Positions 1 to 10,714 of a DNA stretch of 64,000 bases are shown in pieces (position 1 is the first letter of the stretch; each line of letters opens with the position of its first letter). A model generated the notes under the pieces. The model searched no databases. It was not told the DNA's origin and worked only from the letters and a program-made list of their open reading frames with translations. The stretch comes from Phycisphaerales bacterium (GTDB lineage Bacteria > Planctomycetota > Phycisphaerae > Phycisphaerales > UBA1924): positions 62,001-126,000 of the forward strand of contig JAFIFZ010000036.1 in assembly GCA_020831775.1 (NCBI GenBank). The letters run 5' to 3'. The position numbers and the translations under genes were made by a program.

Positions 1-51
1 AAGCCTCGGAAGATCGCCGAGCATCTTGGGGCGCTGTACCGGACGATGTAG
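1..51 (+). CDS. C-terminal tail of an unidentified protein (cut by the window edge)
   Basis: The first frame is open from base 1 and ends at TAG 49-51, giving a 16-residue tail that ends LGALYRTM. It is followed by the structured intergenic element at 141-275 and then the convergent accC gene, so this is a plausible gene end. Nothing in 16 residues identifies the product, and chance openness cannot be excluded. Confidence 0.4.
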   Translation, partial: KPRKIAEHLGALYRTM

Positions 52-140
52 AGAGAGTGTTTGGGGGCGCTCCGGTGTGCCGGAACACGCTTCGGAGGAG
101 CGGAGGAATCGTTCGATATGTGTTCCGCATTGCGGATCAA

Positions 141-275
141 AGTCTTCCTTCGCCCCTTCAGGGCGAAACTATGATTTGTGCCGCTTTCCACGGGTTGCGC
201 TTGTCCGACGCTTTGCGTCGGCCTGCGCTCCACCCGTGGCTACAACCCATCGTCCCTTCGGGACGACGATTTCTA
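141..275. repeat. Multi-hairpin intergenic element between convergent genes
   Basis: Three inverted repeats lie in a row. Hairpin 1 pairs 149-155 (TTCGCCC) with 161-167. Hairpin 2 is compound: CCACGGGT 188-195 pairs with ACCCGTGG 232-239, GCGC 197-200 with GCGC 225-228, and an inner CCGACGC 205-211 with GCGTCGG 215-221 around TTT. Hairpin 3 pairs CGTCCC 251-256 with GGGACG 260-265 around TTC. The inner hairpin resembles the one at 41930-41946. It is probably a REP/BIME-like repeat that also terminates transcription from both sides. No other copy of the full element was seen in this window. Confidence 0.6.
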
Positions 276-317
276 GAGCGAGCCAAACGGACTGAAATGG
301 ACCGAAGCCGCTCTCGT

Positions 318-1661
<1,344 letters not shown>

Positions 1662-1677
1662 CGCGTGCGTGCCCGGG

Positions 1678-2136
1678 TCAGGAGGGGCGGACGAGCATGA
1701 GCTTCTGCCCGAACTCGACGGCTTCGCCGTTCTTGACGAGGATTCGTTCGACGGTGCCGGAGACCTCGGCCTTGATCTCGTTGAAGACCTTCATGGCTTC
1801 GATGAGGCAGACGGTGGTGTTTGGGCTGACGTTGCCGCCCTCGGTGATGAAGGGCTCTGCGTCGGGGTTGGGCGTGGCGTAGTAGGTGCCGACCATGGGC
1901 GACTCGATGGCGACGAGTCCGGCGTCGGATGCGGGCGGGGCGGCGGGTGCGTCGGCCTGCGCGGGCTGCTGCTGGGCGGCGGGGGCGCCGTTGAGGACGA
2001 CGGGCGCCTGGCCGGGCAGGGCCTCGTGGCCTCGCTTGATCAGGACCTTTTCTTCCTTGTCCTGCAGGTCGAGCTCGGTGAGCTCGTTCTCGACCATGAG
2101 GCGGACCAGTTCCTTGAGCTTTCGGATATCGATCAT
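1678..2136 (-). CDS. accB: Acetyl-CoA carboxylase, biotin carboxyl carrier protein
   Basis: The 152-residue carrier protein has the family layout. An N-terminal helix (about 1-30) is followed by an Ala/Pro/Gln-rich flexible linker (about 40-72) and a C-terminal biotinyl domain starting near VAIESPMVGTYY. The biotin attachment motif EAMKV places the modified lysine at residue 116. The biotinyl domain swings between AccC and the carboxyltransferase. It sits between the M24 peptidase gene and accC in one minus-strand group, an order seen in many bacteria where pepQ-efp-accB-accC cluster; efp is missing here. Confidence 0.96.
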   Translation of the reverse strand: MIDIRKLKELVRLMVENELTELDLQDKEEKVLIKRGHEALPGQAPVVLNGAPAAQQQPAQADAPAAPPASDAGLVAIESPMVGTYYATPNPDAEPFITEGGNVSPNTTVCLIEAMKVFNEIKAEVSGTVERILVKNGEAVEFGQKLMLVRPS

Positions 2137-2217
2137 GTGTCGGTACCAGAAGCGGCGTTGTGCCGCCCCCCTAGCCCGGGGGCATCCCGGAGTGTTGACA
2201 GATTAGCACGCATCGCG

Positions 2218-3357
2218 TTACCGCGTCGCCCCGCTCATGGCCGGGTCGAGGATCGCCCAGTCGGCCGAGGCTGGGAGCGTGCTGAGATTTTTGGCGCCGC
2301 GTTCGGTGACGACGAAGTCGTCTTCGAGGCGGACACCCCCCACGCCGGGGAGGTAGATCCCCGGCTCGATCGTGACGACATGACCCGGCTGGAGGGTCTG
2401 CTCTGGGTAGAGCGGGTTGAGCCTGGGGTCTTCCTTGTTTTGCATGCCGAAGCCGTGCCCGAGCCCGTGGTTGAACTGCGGGCCGTAGCCGGCCTTCTCG
2501 ATGATCTTTCGGGCGATCCCGTCGATCTCGTGGTTGGTCTTGCCCGGGGCGAGGGCGTCTGCCGCGGCCTGCTGGGCCTCCAGCACGATCGCGTAGATCT
2601 CGGCGATCTGTTTCGGCCAGGACCCGAACGCGAAGCATCGGCACATGTCGCAGTGGTACCCGTCGACGACGCAGCCCCAGTCGATCAGCAGGACCTTGCT
2701 CTTGCTGATTTTGACCTTGCCCGGGCGGTAGTGGGGCAGGGCGGCGTTGACGCCCGTTGCGACGATGGTCGGGAAGCCCGGCTCGCTGGCGCCGAGCAGC
2801 TTCATCTCCGCCTCGAGCATCGCGGCGACGCTCAGCTCGGTCATCCCGGGACGCACCTCGGGGAGGATGTTCAGCAGGGCCTTTTCTTGCACCTTGACGG
2901 CGGCGCGGATCTTTTTGACCTCGCCCTCGTCCTTGATGTTGCGCATGGGCGAAGTCAGGCCGGTGACGGGGGCGAGCTTCTTTTTGCCGAGCTTCTTGGC
3001 GAGGCTGTCGAGCTGGGCGACGGTCAGGTGGTCGGCCTGGACGAGGCAGCGGTCGACGCCGGCGAAGTGCTCGGCGATCGCGTCTTCGAACGAGCCGGTG
3101 CGGATGTGGATGTCGGCGAGCGGCGCGAAGGGTTCGAGTTCGGCCTCGTACCTGCCGTCGGAGATGATGACGGGGCGGCGTTTGGCGTCGGCGCTGAGAA
3201 AGAGGTAGCTGTCGCCCCCCAAGAACCCCGTGAGGTAGCCGACATCGAAGGGGTCGGTGATCAGGGCGTGCCCGGCTTCATGGGAACGGATCGACGCTCT
3301 GAGACGCTTGATGCGGCCCGTGTAGGGGGTGTCGGGGGTGTCTGACGCTCGTGCCAT
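2218..3357 (-). CDS. M24-family metallopeptidase (Xaa-Pro aminopeptidase/dipeptidase type)
   Basis: This is a cytosolic aminopeptidase expected to cleave peptides with proline in the second position. The 379-residue protein has the two-domain layout: an N-terminal creatinase-like domain (to about 140) and a pita-bread catalytic domain. The five metal ligands are visible: two Asp in DWGCVVDGYHCDMC, His in HGLGHGFGM, Glu in EPGIYLPG and Glu in VRLEDDFVV. The ATG at 3357 was chosen because homology-like sequence begins there and a TACCAT box lies 8 bases upstream; the reading frame itself runs on upstream. Xaa-Pro specificity rather than plain prolidase is inferred. Confidence 0.9.
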   Translation of the reverse strand: MARASDTPDTPYTGRIKRLRASIRSHEAGHALITDPFDVGYLTGFLGGDSYLFLSADAKRRPVIISDGRYEAELEPFAPLADIHIRTGSFEDAIAEHFAGVDRCLVQADHLTVAQLDSLAKKLGKKKLAPVTGLTSPMRNIKDEGEVKKIRAAVKVQEKALLNILPEVRPGMTELSVAAMLEAEMKLLGASEPGFPTIVATGVNAALPHYRPGKVKISKSKVLLIDWGCVVDGYHCDMCRCFAFGSWPKQIAEIYAIVLEAQQAAADALAPGKTNHEIDGIARKIIEKAGYGPQFNHGLGHGFGMQNKEDPRLNPLYPEQTLQPGHVVTIEPGIYLPGVGGVRLEDDFVVTERGAKNLSTLPASADWAILDPAMSGATR

Positions 3358-3365
3358 GGGCCACG

Positions 3366-3371
3366 ATGGTA
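3366..3371 (-). promoter_or_regulatory. Putative -10 box (TACCAT) of the M24 peptidase gene
   Basis: On the minus strand TACCAT ends 8 bases before the ATG at 3357, and there is no Shine-Dalgarno sequence between them. This fits a leaderless transcript starting at or next to the start codon. Confidence 0.4.
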
Positions 3372-3442
3372 GGCTTTGCGGGCGAAGTGACGGCCTCGGT
3401 GCGGGCCGGAGAGCAGCCGCGAGGCGGCGGGAGCGGGGAGCG

Positions 3443-5545
3443 ATGCACACACACCGGACAAAGACGGCTCGGGCGATCGGATGCGTGCTGGCGCTTGTGC
3501 TGTGCGCTGTCGCCTCGGGGCAGGGGCTGCTGGACCGTCTGGTGCCGGCCGAGCCGACGCCGAACGCGCCGTCGCTGGCGATCTCGACGCCGCTGCTGTC
3601 GATCGCCTCGGGCGGGCAGCCCTTTTCGGTCTCTCCGGGTGTCCCGGTGCCGATCGAAGTGGTGATCGGGCCGGGCGACTTCTCGGGTGTGGTGCTGGTG
3701 ACGAGCCTGCACGACGCGACGCAGAGCGGGCGGGTGTTCGCGATCGCTTCTGCGGACCCGGATTCCCCCACGCGGGTGCCGCTGGTGTTCGAAGTCAATG
3801 TCAGCCCGTACGCACAGTCGTCGGATGTGCGTGTCGAGCTGCACGGGCTCGACAGCGCCGGCGATCCGGTCTTCCGCCGTGAGGAGTTCGAGTTGGCAAG
3901 CATGACATCCCGGAGGCGCCCGACCGCTCAGCAGTCGATGCCCTTCAGGGTGGAAACGGGCACGGATCTGGTCGGCGTGATCGGGCAGGTGGGCGTCCCC
4001 GGGCGGGCGCGTGCGGTGCGCGACTTTCGCTTCGTCGCGATCGAGCCCGACGGGGCGCCCGAACTCTGGCGGGCGTACCAGGGCATGGCCGCCATCGTCG
4101 CTGAGGAACGGGCGCTCGTCGAGTATTCCGACGGAGCGATCGAAGCGATGGCCGCGTGGCTGCACGCGGGCGGCCGGTTGGTCCTGATTGCAGAGCCGGG
4201 GGCGAGCGGGCGCACGAGGCTTGCCTCGGCCCTGGGCCAGGACCCGGCGTGGTGGCGCGACATCGAGCGTGCGCCGCCGGACCCCCAGCATCGCGACGCG
4301 ACGCCGATCGGTGACGGGTTTCTGTTGCTGCACAGCGATTCAGGGTCGTTGTGGGCGAGGTCGAGCCCCGGCGTGCAGAGGGCGGGCACGGCGGTTGTCG
4401 GCTTCGGGTCGGTGCTCGTTGTCGACGGCGATCCGGACCTCGCGTCTATCTCGAACACCTCGGCCGTGCTGCACGCGCTCGAGTTCGACGACTCGATGGC
4501 GCGGCAAACGATCGCCTGGTCGGGGTACCAGACAAACCGCAATGTTGTTTCGATGGCGTTGCTCGATGAGACGGTGCTCGACGGCGAGATCGACCCCGGG
4601 CGCGCGGCGTGGAACCTGATGATCGGGGTCTGCGTGCTGGTGCTCCTGCTGGCGCTGATGTTGGGGCCGGTCGACCGGTTCGTGCTCAAGCGGAAAGGGC
4701 TGGGCTCGCTCTCGTGGGCGACGGCGCTCTTCTGGCTGCTGGCGGCGAGCCTGCTGGCGGTCGTCGGGCCCCGCGTGATCCGCAGCAGCGACGACACCCT
4801 GACGCGCGTGGACGCCTTGGACCTGATCGCGGGCGCCGATGGATCGTCGGGGTGGGGTCTGGGCACGACCGGGGTCTTCGCCGGGCGGGCGATCTCGTAT
4901 ACGCCCGAGGCCGCGCAAGGCTCGTGGTGGCGGGGCGTCAGCGTCAGCCGGGCGGACACCGAGGTGTTCTCACCGATCACGCTGGCGCAGGGGCGGGGGG
5001 TTTCGCCGGGCGGGATGACGCCGATGGGCGGGAGCGACGGGCACGCCTTCGAGCAGCCGCAGTGGACCTTCCGCATGTTCGAGGACCGCGCTCCGGCTCA
5101 TTACCCCCTGACGGGACGGGTTGAGATCGAGGCCTCGGTCAGGCAGACCGTCGTGATCGAGGGCATGCCCGAAGGCGCCGTGATCCGCGGCGCGACCGTC
5201 CACAGCGACCCGTCGGGGCGTGTCGCGGTCGCGCCGTTCTCAGGCGAAGGCGCGACGCGCCGGGCGAGGGTCGATCCGAACCTCTCGCCCGACCGGCGCT
5301 TGCGCGACCGCGTGGTGAGCGCTTCAGAGCTCAACGACACGGCCGGCCGGACGCCGGCGATCGGCTGGATGCTCCAGTCCGGCGCGTACGCGATGGTGAC
5401 GCTCGATGTCGAGGGCTGGCCGACCCGGCCGCCGAGCGGGTTCAGTGGCGCTGTCAAGTCCGTGGCGGTCGTGCGCCTGGTGGTCCCTGTTGTTCATCAC
5501 GATGAGAGCGCCGGCAAGGCCGGCGATGGGGAGGAGACGCCGTGA
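3443..5545 (+). CDS. Exported membrane-anchored protein of a gliding-type ABC exporter operon, function unknown
   Basis: This is a 700-residue protein. A signal peptide (about 1-25, ending ASGQG) is followed by a large extracytoplasmic region. A middle segment (about 215-300, with AAWLHAGGRLVLIAEPG) resembles the glutamine-amidotransferase-like fold found in GldG/DUF4350-type proteins. Two hydrophobic helices follow near residues 393-410 and 430-450, separated by the basic VDRFVLKRKG stretch, then a beta-rich C-terminal part. The ATG at 3443 is preceded by GGGGAG; an upstream in-frame extension lacks a signal sequence. Its stop overlaps the GTG of the ABC ATPase gene by four bases, so it is most likely a partner of that transporter. 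Confidence 0.75.
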   Translation: MHTHRTKTARAIGCVLALVLCAVASGQGLLDRLVPAEPTPNAPSLAISTPLLSIASGGQPFSVSPGVPVPIEVVIGPGDFSGVVLVTSLHDATQSGRVFAIASADPDSPTRVPLVFEVNVSPYAQSSDVRVELHGLDSAGDPVFRREEFELASMTSRRRPTAQQSMPFRVETGTDLVGVIGQVGVPGRARAVRDFRFVAIEPDGAPELWRAYQGMAAIVAEERALVEYSDGAIEAMAAWLHAGGRLVLIAEPGASGRTRLASALGQDPAWWRDIERAPPDPQHRDATPIGDGFLLLHSDSGSLWARSSPGVQRAGTAVVGFGSVLVVDGDPDLASISNTSAVLHALEFDDSMARQTIAWSGYQTNRNVVSMALLDETVLDGEIDPGRAAWNLMIGVCVLVLLLALMLGPVDRFVLKRKGLGSLSWATALFWLLAASLLAVVGPRVIRSSDDTLTRVDALDLIAGADGSSGWGLGTTGVFAGRAISYTPEAAQGSWWRGVSVSRADTEVFSPITLAQGRGVSPGGMTPMGGSDGHAFEQPQWTFRMFEDRAPAHYPLTGRVEIEASVRQTVVIEGMPEGAVIRGATVHSDPSGRVAVAPFSGEGATRRARVDPNLSPDRRLRDRVVSASELNDTAGRTPAIGWMLQSGAYAMVTLDVEGWPTRPPSGFSGAVKSVAVVRLVVPVVHHDESAGKAGDGEETP

Positions 5546-6603
5546 TCGAGATCAAGGGCATCACCAAGAAGTTCGGCTCGCTCGTCGCGGTCGACGACCT
5601 CTCGCTCGAGATCGGCGAGGGCGATCTGTTCGGCTTTATAGGCCCCAACGGCGCCGGCAAGAGCACCACCATGAAGGTGCTCGCCTGCCTCATCCGGCCC
5701 GACTCGGGCAGCGCGAAGGTCTGCGGCTTCTCCACAAAGTCCGAGGGCGAGCAGATCCGGCGCGTGATCGGCTACATGCCCGACTTCCTGGGCGTCTACG
5801 ACGACCTGACGGTCGATGAGTACCTGCAGTTTTTCGCCGCGGCGTTCTCGGTGCCCCGCAGCCGCAGAAGGTCGGTGATCGACGCGGTGCTGGAGCTGAC
5901 GAACCTGACGGAGAAGAAGCGTGCGATGGTGTCGAGCCTGAGCCGCGGGATGCAGCAGCGCCTCGGCGTGGCCCGCGTCTTGATCCACGAGCCGAAGGTG
6001 TTGCTCCTCGACGAGCCGGCGAGCGGGCTGGACCCCCGCGCCAGGATCGAGATGCGCGAGCTGCTCGTCCGCCTGCGCGACATGGGCAAGTGTCTGATGG
6101 TCTCCAGCCACATCCTGACGGAGCTGGGCGAGATGTCGACCTCGATCGGCATCATCGAGAAGGGCAAGCTGGTCTACGCGGGCACCCTCGCCGACGCTCT
6201 TGAGCGCACGCGCGGGGGCGAGCGCATCCTGATCTCGCTGGAGCACGAGCCGGCCACCGAGCCGACGCCAGAGCCCGCGGCGATCATCGAGAGTGATGCC
6301 GCCGCCGACGGCACTGCAGAGAGCGACGCCGAAGACAGTGCGGTGGCGCAGCCCGCCAAGCAAGCGGCCGAGATGCACCCGGACACGGCGCGGGCGGCCG
6401 GGCTGCTGCGTGAAGACCCGCGCGTGGTCTCGGTCGTCGCCGACAACGGCTCCCTGCTCGTCGAGCTCGTGCCCGAAGAGCGGAGCCACCACTTCGTGCT
6501 CGAGAAGCTCATCAACGCGGGCGTGCGGATCCAGGCGTTCGAGCCCAAGGGCGCGCGTCTGGAAGATGCCTTCCTGAAGCTGACCAAGGGGGCCCTGCAG
6601 TGA
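5542..6603 (+). CDS. ABC transporter ATP-binding protein (GldA/CcmA-like)
   Basis: This is the cytosolic motor of the exporter encoded by 3443-8591. Walker A GPNGAGKST lies at residues 34-42, the signature LSRGMQQRLG near 131, Walker B VLLLDEPASGLDP near 153 and the switch His in SSHIL near 189. After the nucleotide-binding domain comes an unusual tail (about 215-353) with a Glu/Ala/Pro-rich spacer and a small folded domain. The GTG start overlaps the upstream TGA (GTGA), and the gene ends in the same way into the permease, so all three genes are translationally coupled. Confidence 0.93.
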   Translation: MIEIKGITKKFGSLVAVDDLSLEIGEGDLFGFIGPNGAGKSTTMKVLACLIRPDSGSAKVCGFSTKSEGEQIRRVIGYMPDFLGVYDDLTVDEYLQFFAAAFSVPRSRRRSVIDAVLELTNLTEKKRAMVSSLSRGMQQRLGVARVLIHEPKVLLLDEPASGLDPRARIEMRELLVRLRDMGKCLMVSSHILTELGEMSTSIGIIEKGKLVYAGTLADALERTRGGERILISLEHEPATEPTPEPAAIIESDAAADGTAESDAEDSAVAQPAKQAAEMHPDTARAAGLLREDPRVVSVVADNGSLLVELVPEERSHHFVLEKLINAGVRIQAFEPKGARLEDAFLKLTKGALQ

Positions 6604-8591
6604 CCTCCCTCCCCGCCGGCGCGCCCGGGCGAACCTACATCGGCGAGGCGGCGCCCGAGCTGTCGGTGCTGCAGCGATACAGCCCGCTGCGGCTCTTTTT
6701 CGGCCCCTCGTTCGCCAAAGAGATGCGCGTCACCGGGCGCAAGGGCTCGACCTACAGCTACCGCTTCAGCTACACCATGCTGCTGCTCCTGGTGATCGGG
6801 ATGGCTTTTTTCGGCGCTTCGGCGTCGATCTCTGGGGGCGGCTCCGCCGCGGCGCTCCAGCAATACCAGACGATCGCCCCGATCACCGCGACCACGATCG
6901 TTTGGATCCAATTCGTCGTGCTGGCGCTGCTCGCGCCGTCGCTGACGGCCGGAGCCGTCGCCGACGAGAAGCTCTCGCGGACCCTGCCCTCGCTGATGAC
7001 CACGCCCCTGCCGGCTTCGGAGATCATCCTCGGCAAGTTCTCGGCGAGGCTGGTGCTCCTGCTGATCCTGGCCGCGATCCCCACACCGATCCTGCTCAGC
7101 GTGCGCGTGTTCGGCGGCCTTCCCGCCGCGTCCATCGCATACAGCCTCGGGCTCAGTCTCTCGGTCTTCGTGCTCGGCCTGGCGTGCGGGACGCTGATGT
7201 CGGTGCGGTCTCAGCGTTCGTCTGCGGCTGCGGCGGGCGGGCTCGGCCTCTTTGTGTCGATCGTCATGCTCCCGTTGCTGGCGATCTTCGCCTTGGAGCG
7301 GGCCGACAGGCTCTCGCCCGAGATGGGCGAACGGCTCTGGCTCGTCTTCAGCCCGGCGACGCTGGGCATGGTCTCACAGAGTGCGTTCGAGAGCGGCGAG
7401 TCGCCGCGGATCGTCCCTGCGATCGTGTACAACCTTGGCTTCTCCGCCGTCGCCCTCGGCCTGGCGGTCTTCTCCTGCCGTCGCGTGCTCAACCGCTACG
7501 CCGCATTCGATGCGCCCGGCCCGGTGAAGAACAAGAAACAGAACGAGCCCTCCGACAGAGCCGAGGGCAAGGGGCGTTGGCCGTGGCGGCGTGCTCGCGA
7601 CACCCGCGCGGAGGGAGCGCCGACCGGTCCGGAAGCACCCGAGTCCGACTCCTCGCCGGGCGCCGCGCCCTCGGCGACTGCAGCCAAGAAACCGGGCGGC
7701 CTGCTCTTCGCCTCAACCAGCCGCGAGGTCTGGGACAACCCGATCCTCTGGCGCGAGCTCCGTCAGCCGGCGTTCACGGGCCGCGTCAAGTTCGGCGTGG
7801 TCGTCGGTGCGGCGGTGCTCTTCTGGCTCTGGTTCGCGTTCGCCGGGGGGAGCACCGGAGACAGCGTCACCGCCGTCCACGCGATGGTGGCGTTTACCGG
7901 GCTGATGATCTTCACGGTGCAGGTCGCTTCGCGGACCGCCGGCGCCTTCGCCAAAGAGCGTGAGGCCGGCACGCTCGACACACTGCTGACCGCGCCCGTC
8001 CGCCTCCGGCGGATCGTCCTGGCCAAGACGGCCGGCCCCTTCCGCCAGCTCTGGTTCGTGCCCGCGTTCGTGCTCTTCCACTTCGGCGTGGTCGGCGTGT
8101 TCTCCGGCACCGCCGGCCCGCTCTTCGTGGTGCACCTCGCGTTGATCTTCGCGGGCACGGCCATCTTCATCGGCGGTGTCGGTGCTCTCTTCGGGCTGGT
8201 CCTCAAACGGGCGCTGATCGCGAGCACGCTGGCTCAGGGCGCGGGGCTGGTGCTCTGGCTGATCCTGCCCGCCATGTACGCGCTGCTGGTCGCACTGTTC
8301 TACAGGGTCCAGTATCCTCCCGACTACATGGAGCACATCATGGACGCGATGCTGATCATCAATCCATTCGTGCTGCTGTCCGAGGCTTTCGAAGCCGGCG
8401 TCATCCATGTCTTGCAATACCGGTTTTCCACTCAAACCGCGACCTACGGCGTCTACTTCGATCAGGAACTCGGCCCGGTGGTGTTCACGCTGATCCTGGT
8501 CGGGGGGGTCGTGCTCGCGACGCTCGCCGCGGCGGCGGCGGTCCTTGTTGCCTGCAAGGGTTTCAACCGCTTCGTCGGCCGCCCCTCCTGA
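6600..8591 (+). CDS. Large ABC-2-type permease with two membrane halves
   Basis: The 663-residue integral membrane protein has two ABC-2-like halves. The first (about 55-310) includes the typical coupling region AGAVADEKLSRTLPSLMTTPL. The second (about 385-655) repeats it as FAKEREAGTLDTLLTAPVR. A Pro/Glu/Ser-rich cytosolic linker (about 305-370) separates the halves, so the gene looks like an internal duplication or fusion giving a complete permease from one chain. GTG at 6600 overlaps the TGA of the ATPase gene. The substrate cannot be read from sequence; a role in export or in supporting cell-surface machinery is inferred from family context. Confidence 0.9.
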   Translation: MTSLPAGAPGRTYIGEAAPELSVLQRYSPLRLFFGPSFAKEMRVTGRKGSTYSYRFSYTMLLLLVIGMAFFGASASISGGGSAAALQQYQTIAPITATTIVWIQFVVLALLAPSLTAGAVADEKLSRTLPSLMTTPLPASEIILGKFSARLVLLLILAAIPTPILLSVRVFGGLPAASIAYSLGLSLSVFVLGLACGTLMSVRSQRSSAAAAGGLGLFVSIVMLPLLAIFALERADRLSPEMGERLWLVFSPATLGMVSQSAFESGESPRIVPAIVYNLGFSAVALGLAVFSCRRVLNRYAAFDAPGPVKNKKQNEPSDRAEGKGRWPWRRARDTRAEGAPTGPEAPESDSSPGAAPSATAAKKPGGLLFASTSREVWDNPILWRELRQPAFTGRVKFGVVVGAAVLFWLWFAFAGGSTGDSVTAVHAMVAFTGLMIFTVQVASRTAGAFAKEREAGTLDTLLTAPVRLRRIVLAKTAGPFRQLWFVPAFVLFHFGVVGVFSGTAGPLFVVHLALIFAGTAIFIGGVGALFGLVLKRALIASTLAQGAGLVLWLILPAMYALLVALFYRVQYPPDYMEHIMDAMLIINPFVLLSEAFEAGVIHVLQYRFSTQTATYGVYFDQELGPVVFTLILVGGVVLATLAAAAAVLVACKGFNRFVGRPS

Positions 8592-8594
8592 GGC

Positions 8595-9323
8595 TCACTG
8601 TTTCGGAGCGTCGCCCACCCGGTGCAGCACCATAATCTCGTCGAGCTCTTTGCGCGAGATGTCGGGCACCATGCACCCCTCGGACGGGTACCCCACGGGG
8701 ATGAGCAGGAACGCCCGCTCGTGCTCGGGCCGCCCGAGCACCTTCGACAGAAAGCCCATGGGGCTGGGCGTGTGCGTGAGCGTCGCAAGCCCCGCGTGGT
8801 GGAGGGCCGCGAGCAAGAGACCCGTGGCGATGCCGACCGATTCATTCGTGTAATAGGTCTGGCCCCCGTCGTCGGCCTTGGCGAGCTTGAAGACGACGAT
8901 CAGCCAGGGAGCAACTTCAAGAAACGGCTTGCGATCGTCTGTGCCGAAGGGGTGCAGGTCTCTGAGCCACTCTTCGCTCGCCCTGCGGCTGTAGAACTCG
9001 CGCTCCTCCGCCTCGGCCGCCTCGCGGATCCGTTTCTTGGTCGCCGGGTCGGCGATCGCGACAAACCGCCAGGGCTGCTTGTTGGCCCCGCTGGGGGCGG
9101 TCCCGGCGGCCGCGACGCACCACCGGATCGTCTCTTCGCTCACCGGGCGGTCGCTGAACTCGCGGACCGTCCGCCGGAGCCTCATCCGCTCGAAAAACGC
9201 CCTCGACGCCTCTTCGGGGGAACTTTCCCGGCGGTAGGGCGTCAAAGGGATCATGGAGGGAGGTTTTTGGCCCCCCTCGTCATGGGGTTTTTCTGGCCGA
9301 GGCGGTTTGTCTTGGGCGGTCAT
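8595..9323 (-). CDS. Nitroreductase-family FMN oxidoreductase
   Basis: The 242-residue protein belongs to the nitroreductase/iodotyrosine-deiodinase-like flavin fold. The FMN phosphate-binding motif [13 protein letters not shown] is near residue 42, [13 protein letters not shown] near 75, and [19 protein letters not shown] and the C-terminal [11 protein letters not shown] are typical of the family. The physiological substrate is unknown. The ATG at 9323 was preferred over an upstream Arg/Pro-rich extension. It is convergent with the exporter operon, with only three bases between the stop codons. A truncated, frameshifted second copy lies at 10715-11065, so this gene was the left border of the duplication that built the neighbouring array. 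Confidence 0.9.
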   Translation of the reverse strand: MTAQDKPPRPEKPHDEGGQKPPSMIPLTPYRRESSPEEASRAFFERMRLRRTVREFSDRPVSEETIRWCVAAAGTAPSGANKQPWRFVAIADPATKKRIREAAEAEEREFYSRRASEEWLRDLHPFGTDDRKPFLEVAPWLIVVFKLAKADDGGQTYYTNESVGIATGLLLAALHHAGLATLTHTPSPMGFLSKVLGRPEHERAFLLIPVGYPSEGCMVPDISRKELDEIMVLHRVGDAPKQ

Positions 9324-9474
9324 GCGGACATTCTTGCGGATTTTCCGGTCGCCCGCCGGACGGGGCCGGGGTCGCGGCGTCAACTCTCTCGTGGGGGGGA
9401 GCCGCCCAACCCGCGCCGCCGGAGCGGTTGGGCGGCATTCTGACCCGACCCGGTGACCGCTGGAGAACCTTCCG

Positions 9475-10527
9475 ATGCGACGAAGCTTTGCTCACATGGC
9501 CCCGCTCGCGCTGACCGCCCTCTGCACGATCGCGGTGCACCAGCACCCGGCCGCCGCGACGCCTGTCCCCGACGCGAAGGCGGAAGCCCAGCGCCTGACC
9601 GATCGCCCGATCAACGCGGCGTTGCTGTACCACCGGTTGTGGACCCTGCACGACAGCCGCATCGCGCTCTTCAACGAGGCTACCGCTCGGGAGGAACTCG
9701 ACTTTGAGAACCCCGAGTGGGTTCCCGATGAGGCGCTTTCGGAGATCCTCAAGAACTTGCAGCCGTACATCCGTGATTTGCTGGTCGTCGCGGAGCAGCC
9801 CGAAGCGGACTGGGGCATCGAGTACAGCAAGGGCGTGGAGGCCCTCCTGCCACACCTGGGTCAACTCCGACGCGTCGAGCTTGCGCTGCGAGCCGATGCA
9901 CGCAGGCTCGCGGCGGCAGGCGAGGACGAGGCCGCTGCCGACCGGATCGTGGCTCTGCACCGTTTGTCGACGCAGTCGAGGCGTAATGGCATCTTGATCT
10001 CCGCCCTTGTCAACAACTCGATGGGGATGCGTGCTTCGATGGATACGCGAATCCTCGCCGTTGTGTACGAGATCGGGCCGGACGCGAGGGCGAAACTGCT
10101 GCGCGCCATCGACGCCTTGCCCCACGAGGACCGCCACGGCATCGAGTACGCCGTCGCCATCGAGCCCCCGTTTTTCGCGGATTACATCCGGCGCACCTTC
10201 AACGAGGAGCGTCCCGGAGAGAGGATCATCGAGTCGCTCATGATCGAGGACGAGTCGGACATCGCGTGGGTCCGTGCGTTGACCCGCTCGTCGCTCGAGC
10301 GCGAGCTGGAGCTCTACGAGCAGTTCGGCCGTGAGGCGGTCAAAGCGTGGAACGACCCGGAGGTGTTGGTCCGGCTCGGCGAGCTCAGCCGGAAGCTCGA
10401 AAGCGGTGAGTACGGACGGGTCGCCAAGCACTTGGCCCCCGAGTTCGCCAGAGTCCGCCAGCAGGCCGAGCGGGCCGAGCGAGATCTGCAGCGGGCGCGT
10501 GCCGCGCTTTTGCAGGAGGACGATTGA
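9475..10527 (+). CDS. Array protein A1: secreted helical protein, founder-type copy
   Basis: This is the first of eight intact paralogues in a head-to-tail array. The 350-residue product has a signal peptide (about 1-28, ending AAAT) and is otherwise predicted helical. Landmarks shared by the family are PEWVPD (80-85), ADWG (111-114), ADARR (140-144), [14 protein letters not shown] (151-164) and [13 protein letters not shown] (near 210). I recognise no catalytic motif or known domain. It is closest to A2 (11216), with long identical stretches. Its stop overlaps an ATG as TGATG, beginning the broken copy at 10527. CTGGAGAAC eight bases before the ATG may serve as ribosome site. Confidence 0.8.
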   Translation: MRRSFAHMAPLALTALCTIAVHQHPAAATPVPDAKAEAQRLTDRPINAALLYHRLWTLHDSRIALFNEATAREELDFENPEWVPDEALSEILKNLQPYIRDLLVVAEQPEADWGIEYSKGVEALLPHLGQLRRVELALRADARRLAAAGEDEAAADRIVALHRLSTQSRRNGILISALVNNSMGMRASMDTRILAVVYEIGPDARAKLLRAIDALPHEDRHGIEYAVAIEPPFFADYIRRTFNEERPGERIIESLMIEDESDIAWVRALTRSSLERELELYEQFGREAVKAWNDPEVLVRLGELSRKLESGEYGRVAKHLAPEFARVRQQAERAERDLQRARAALLQEDD

Positions 10528-10714
10528 TGCAGAGTCGATCGCCGCTGCAAGATCGATCTTTCGCTCCTCCTGGGGCGTCGCCGCGATCGCGGCGGCGCTC
10601 CTTGTTGCGCCTGTCCCGGATGTCGCGGAGCCGCTGGAAGATGCAGCGGCGCTGACGCAGCGGGAGGTGAACCCGGCGTCGCGGTATTCGGCGGCGTGGG
10701 CGATGGGCAGCGAG
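10527..10714 (+). pseudogene. Broken 5' fragment of an array gene (copy of the gene at 13438)
   Basis: These 188 bases align with 13438-13626: the same signal-peptide region (GVAAIAAALLVAPVP) and REVNPASRYSAAWA. The copy is four bases shorter between the ATG and the shared GGGGCGTCGCC, so the ATG is out of frame with the conserved part. The fragment stops abruptly near 10714, where the sequence changes to the nitroreductase copy on the other strand. The join (GAGCAGCAG to CCCGTGGCGATG) is the duplication junction. Confidence 0.8.
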
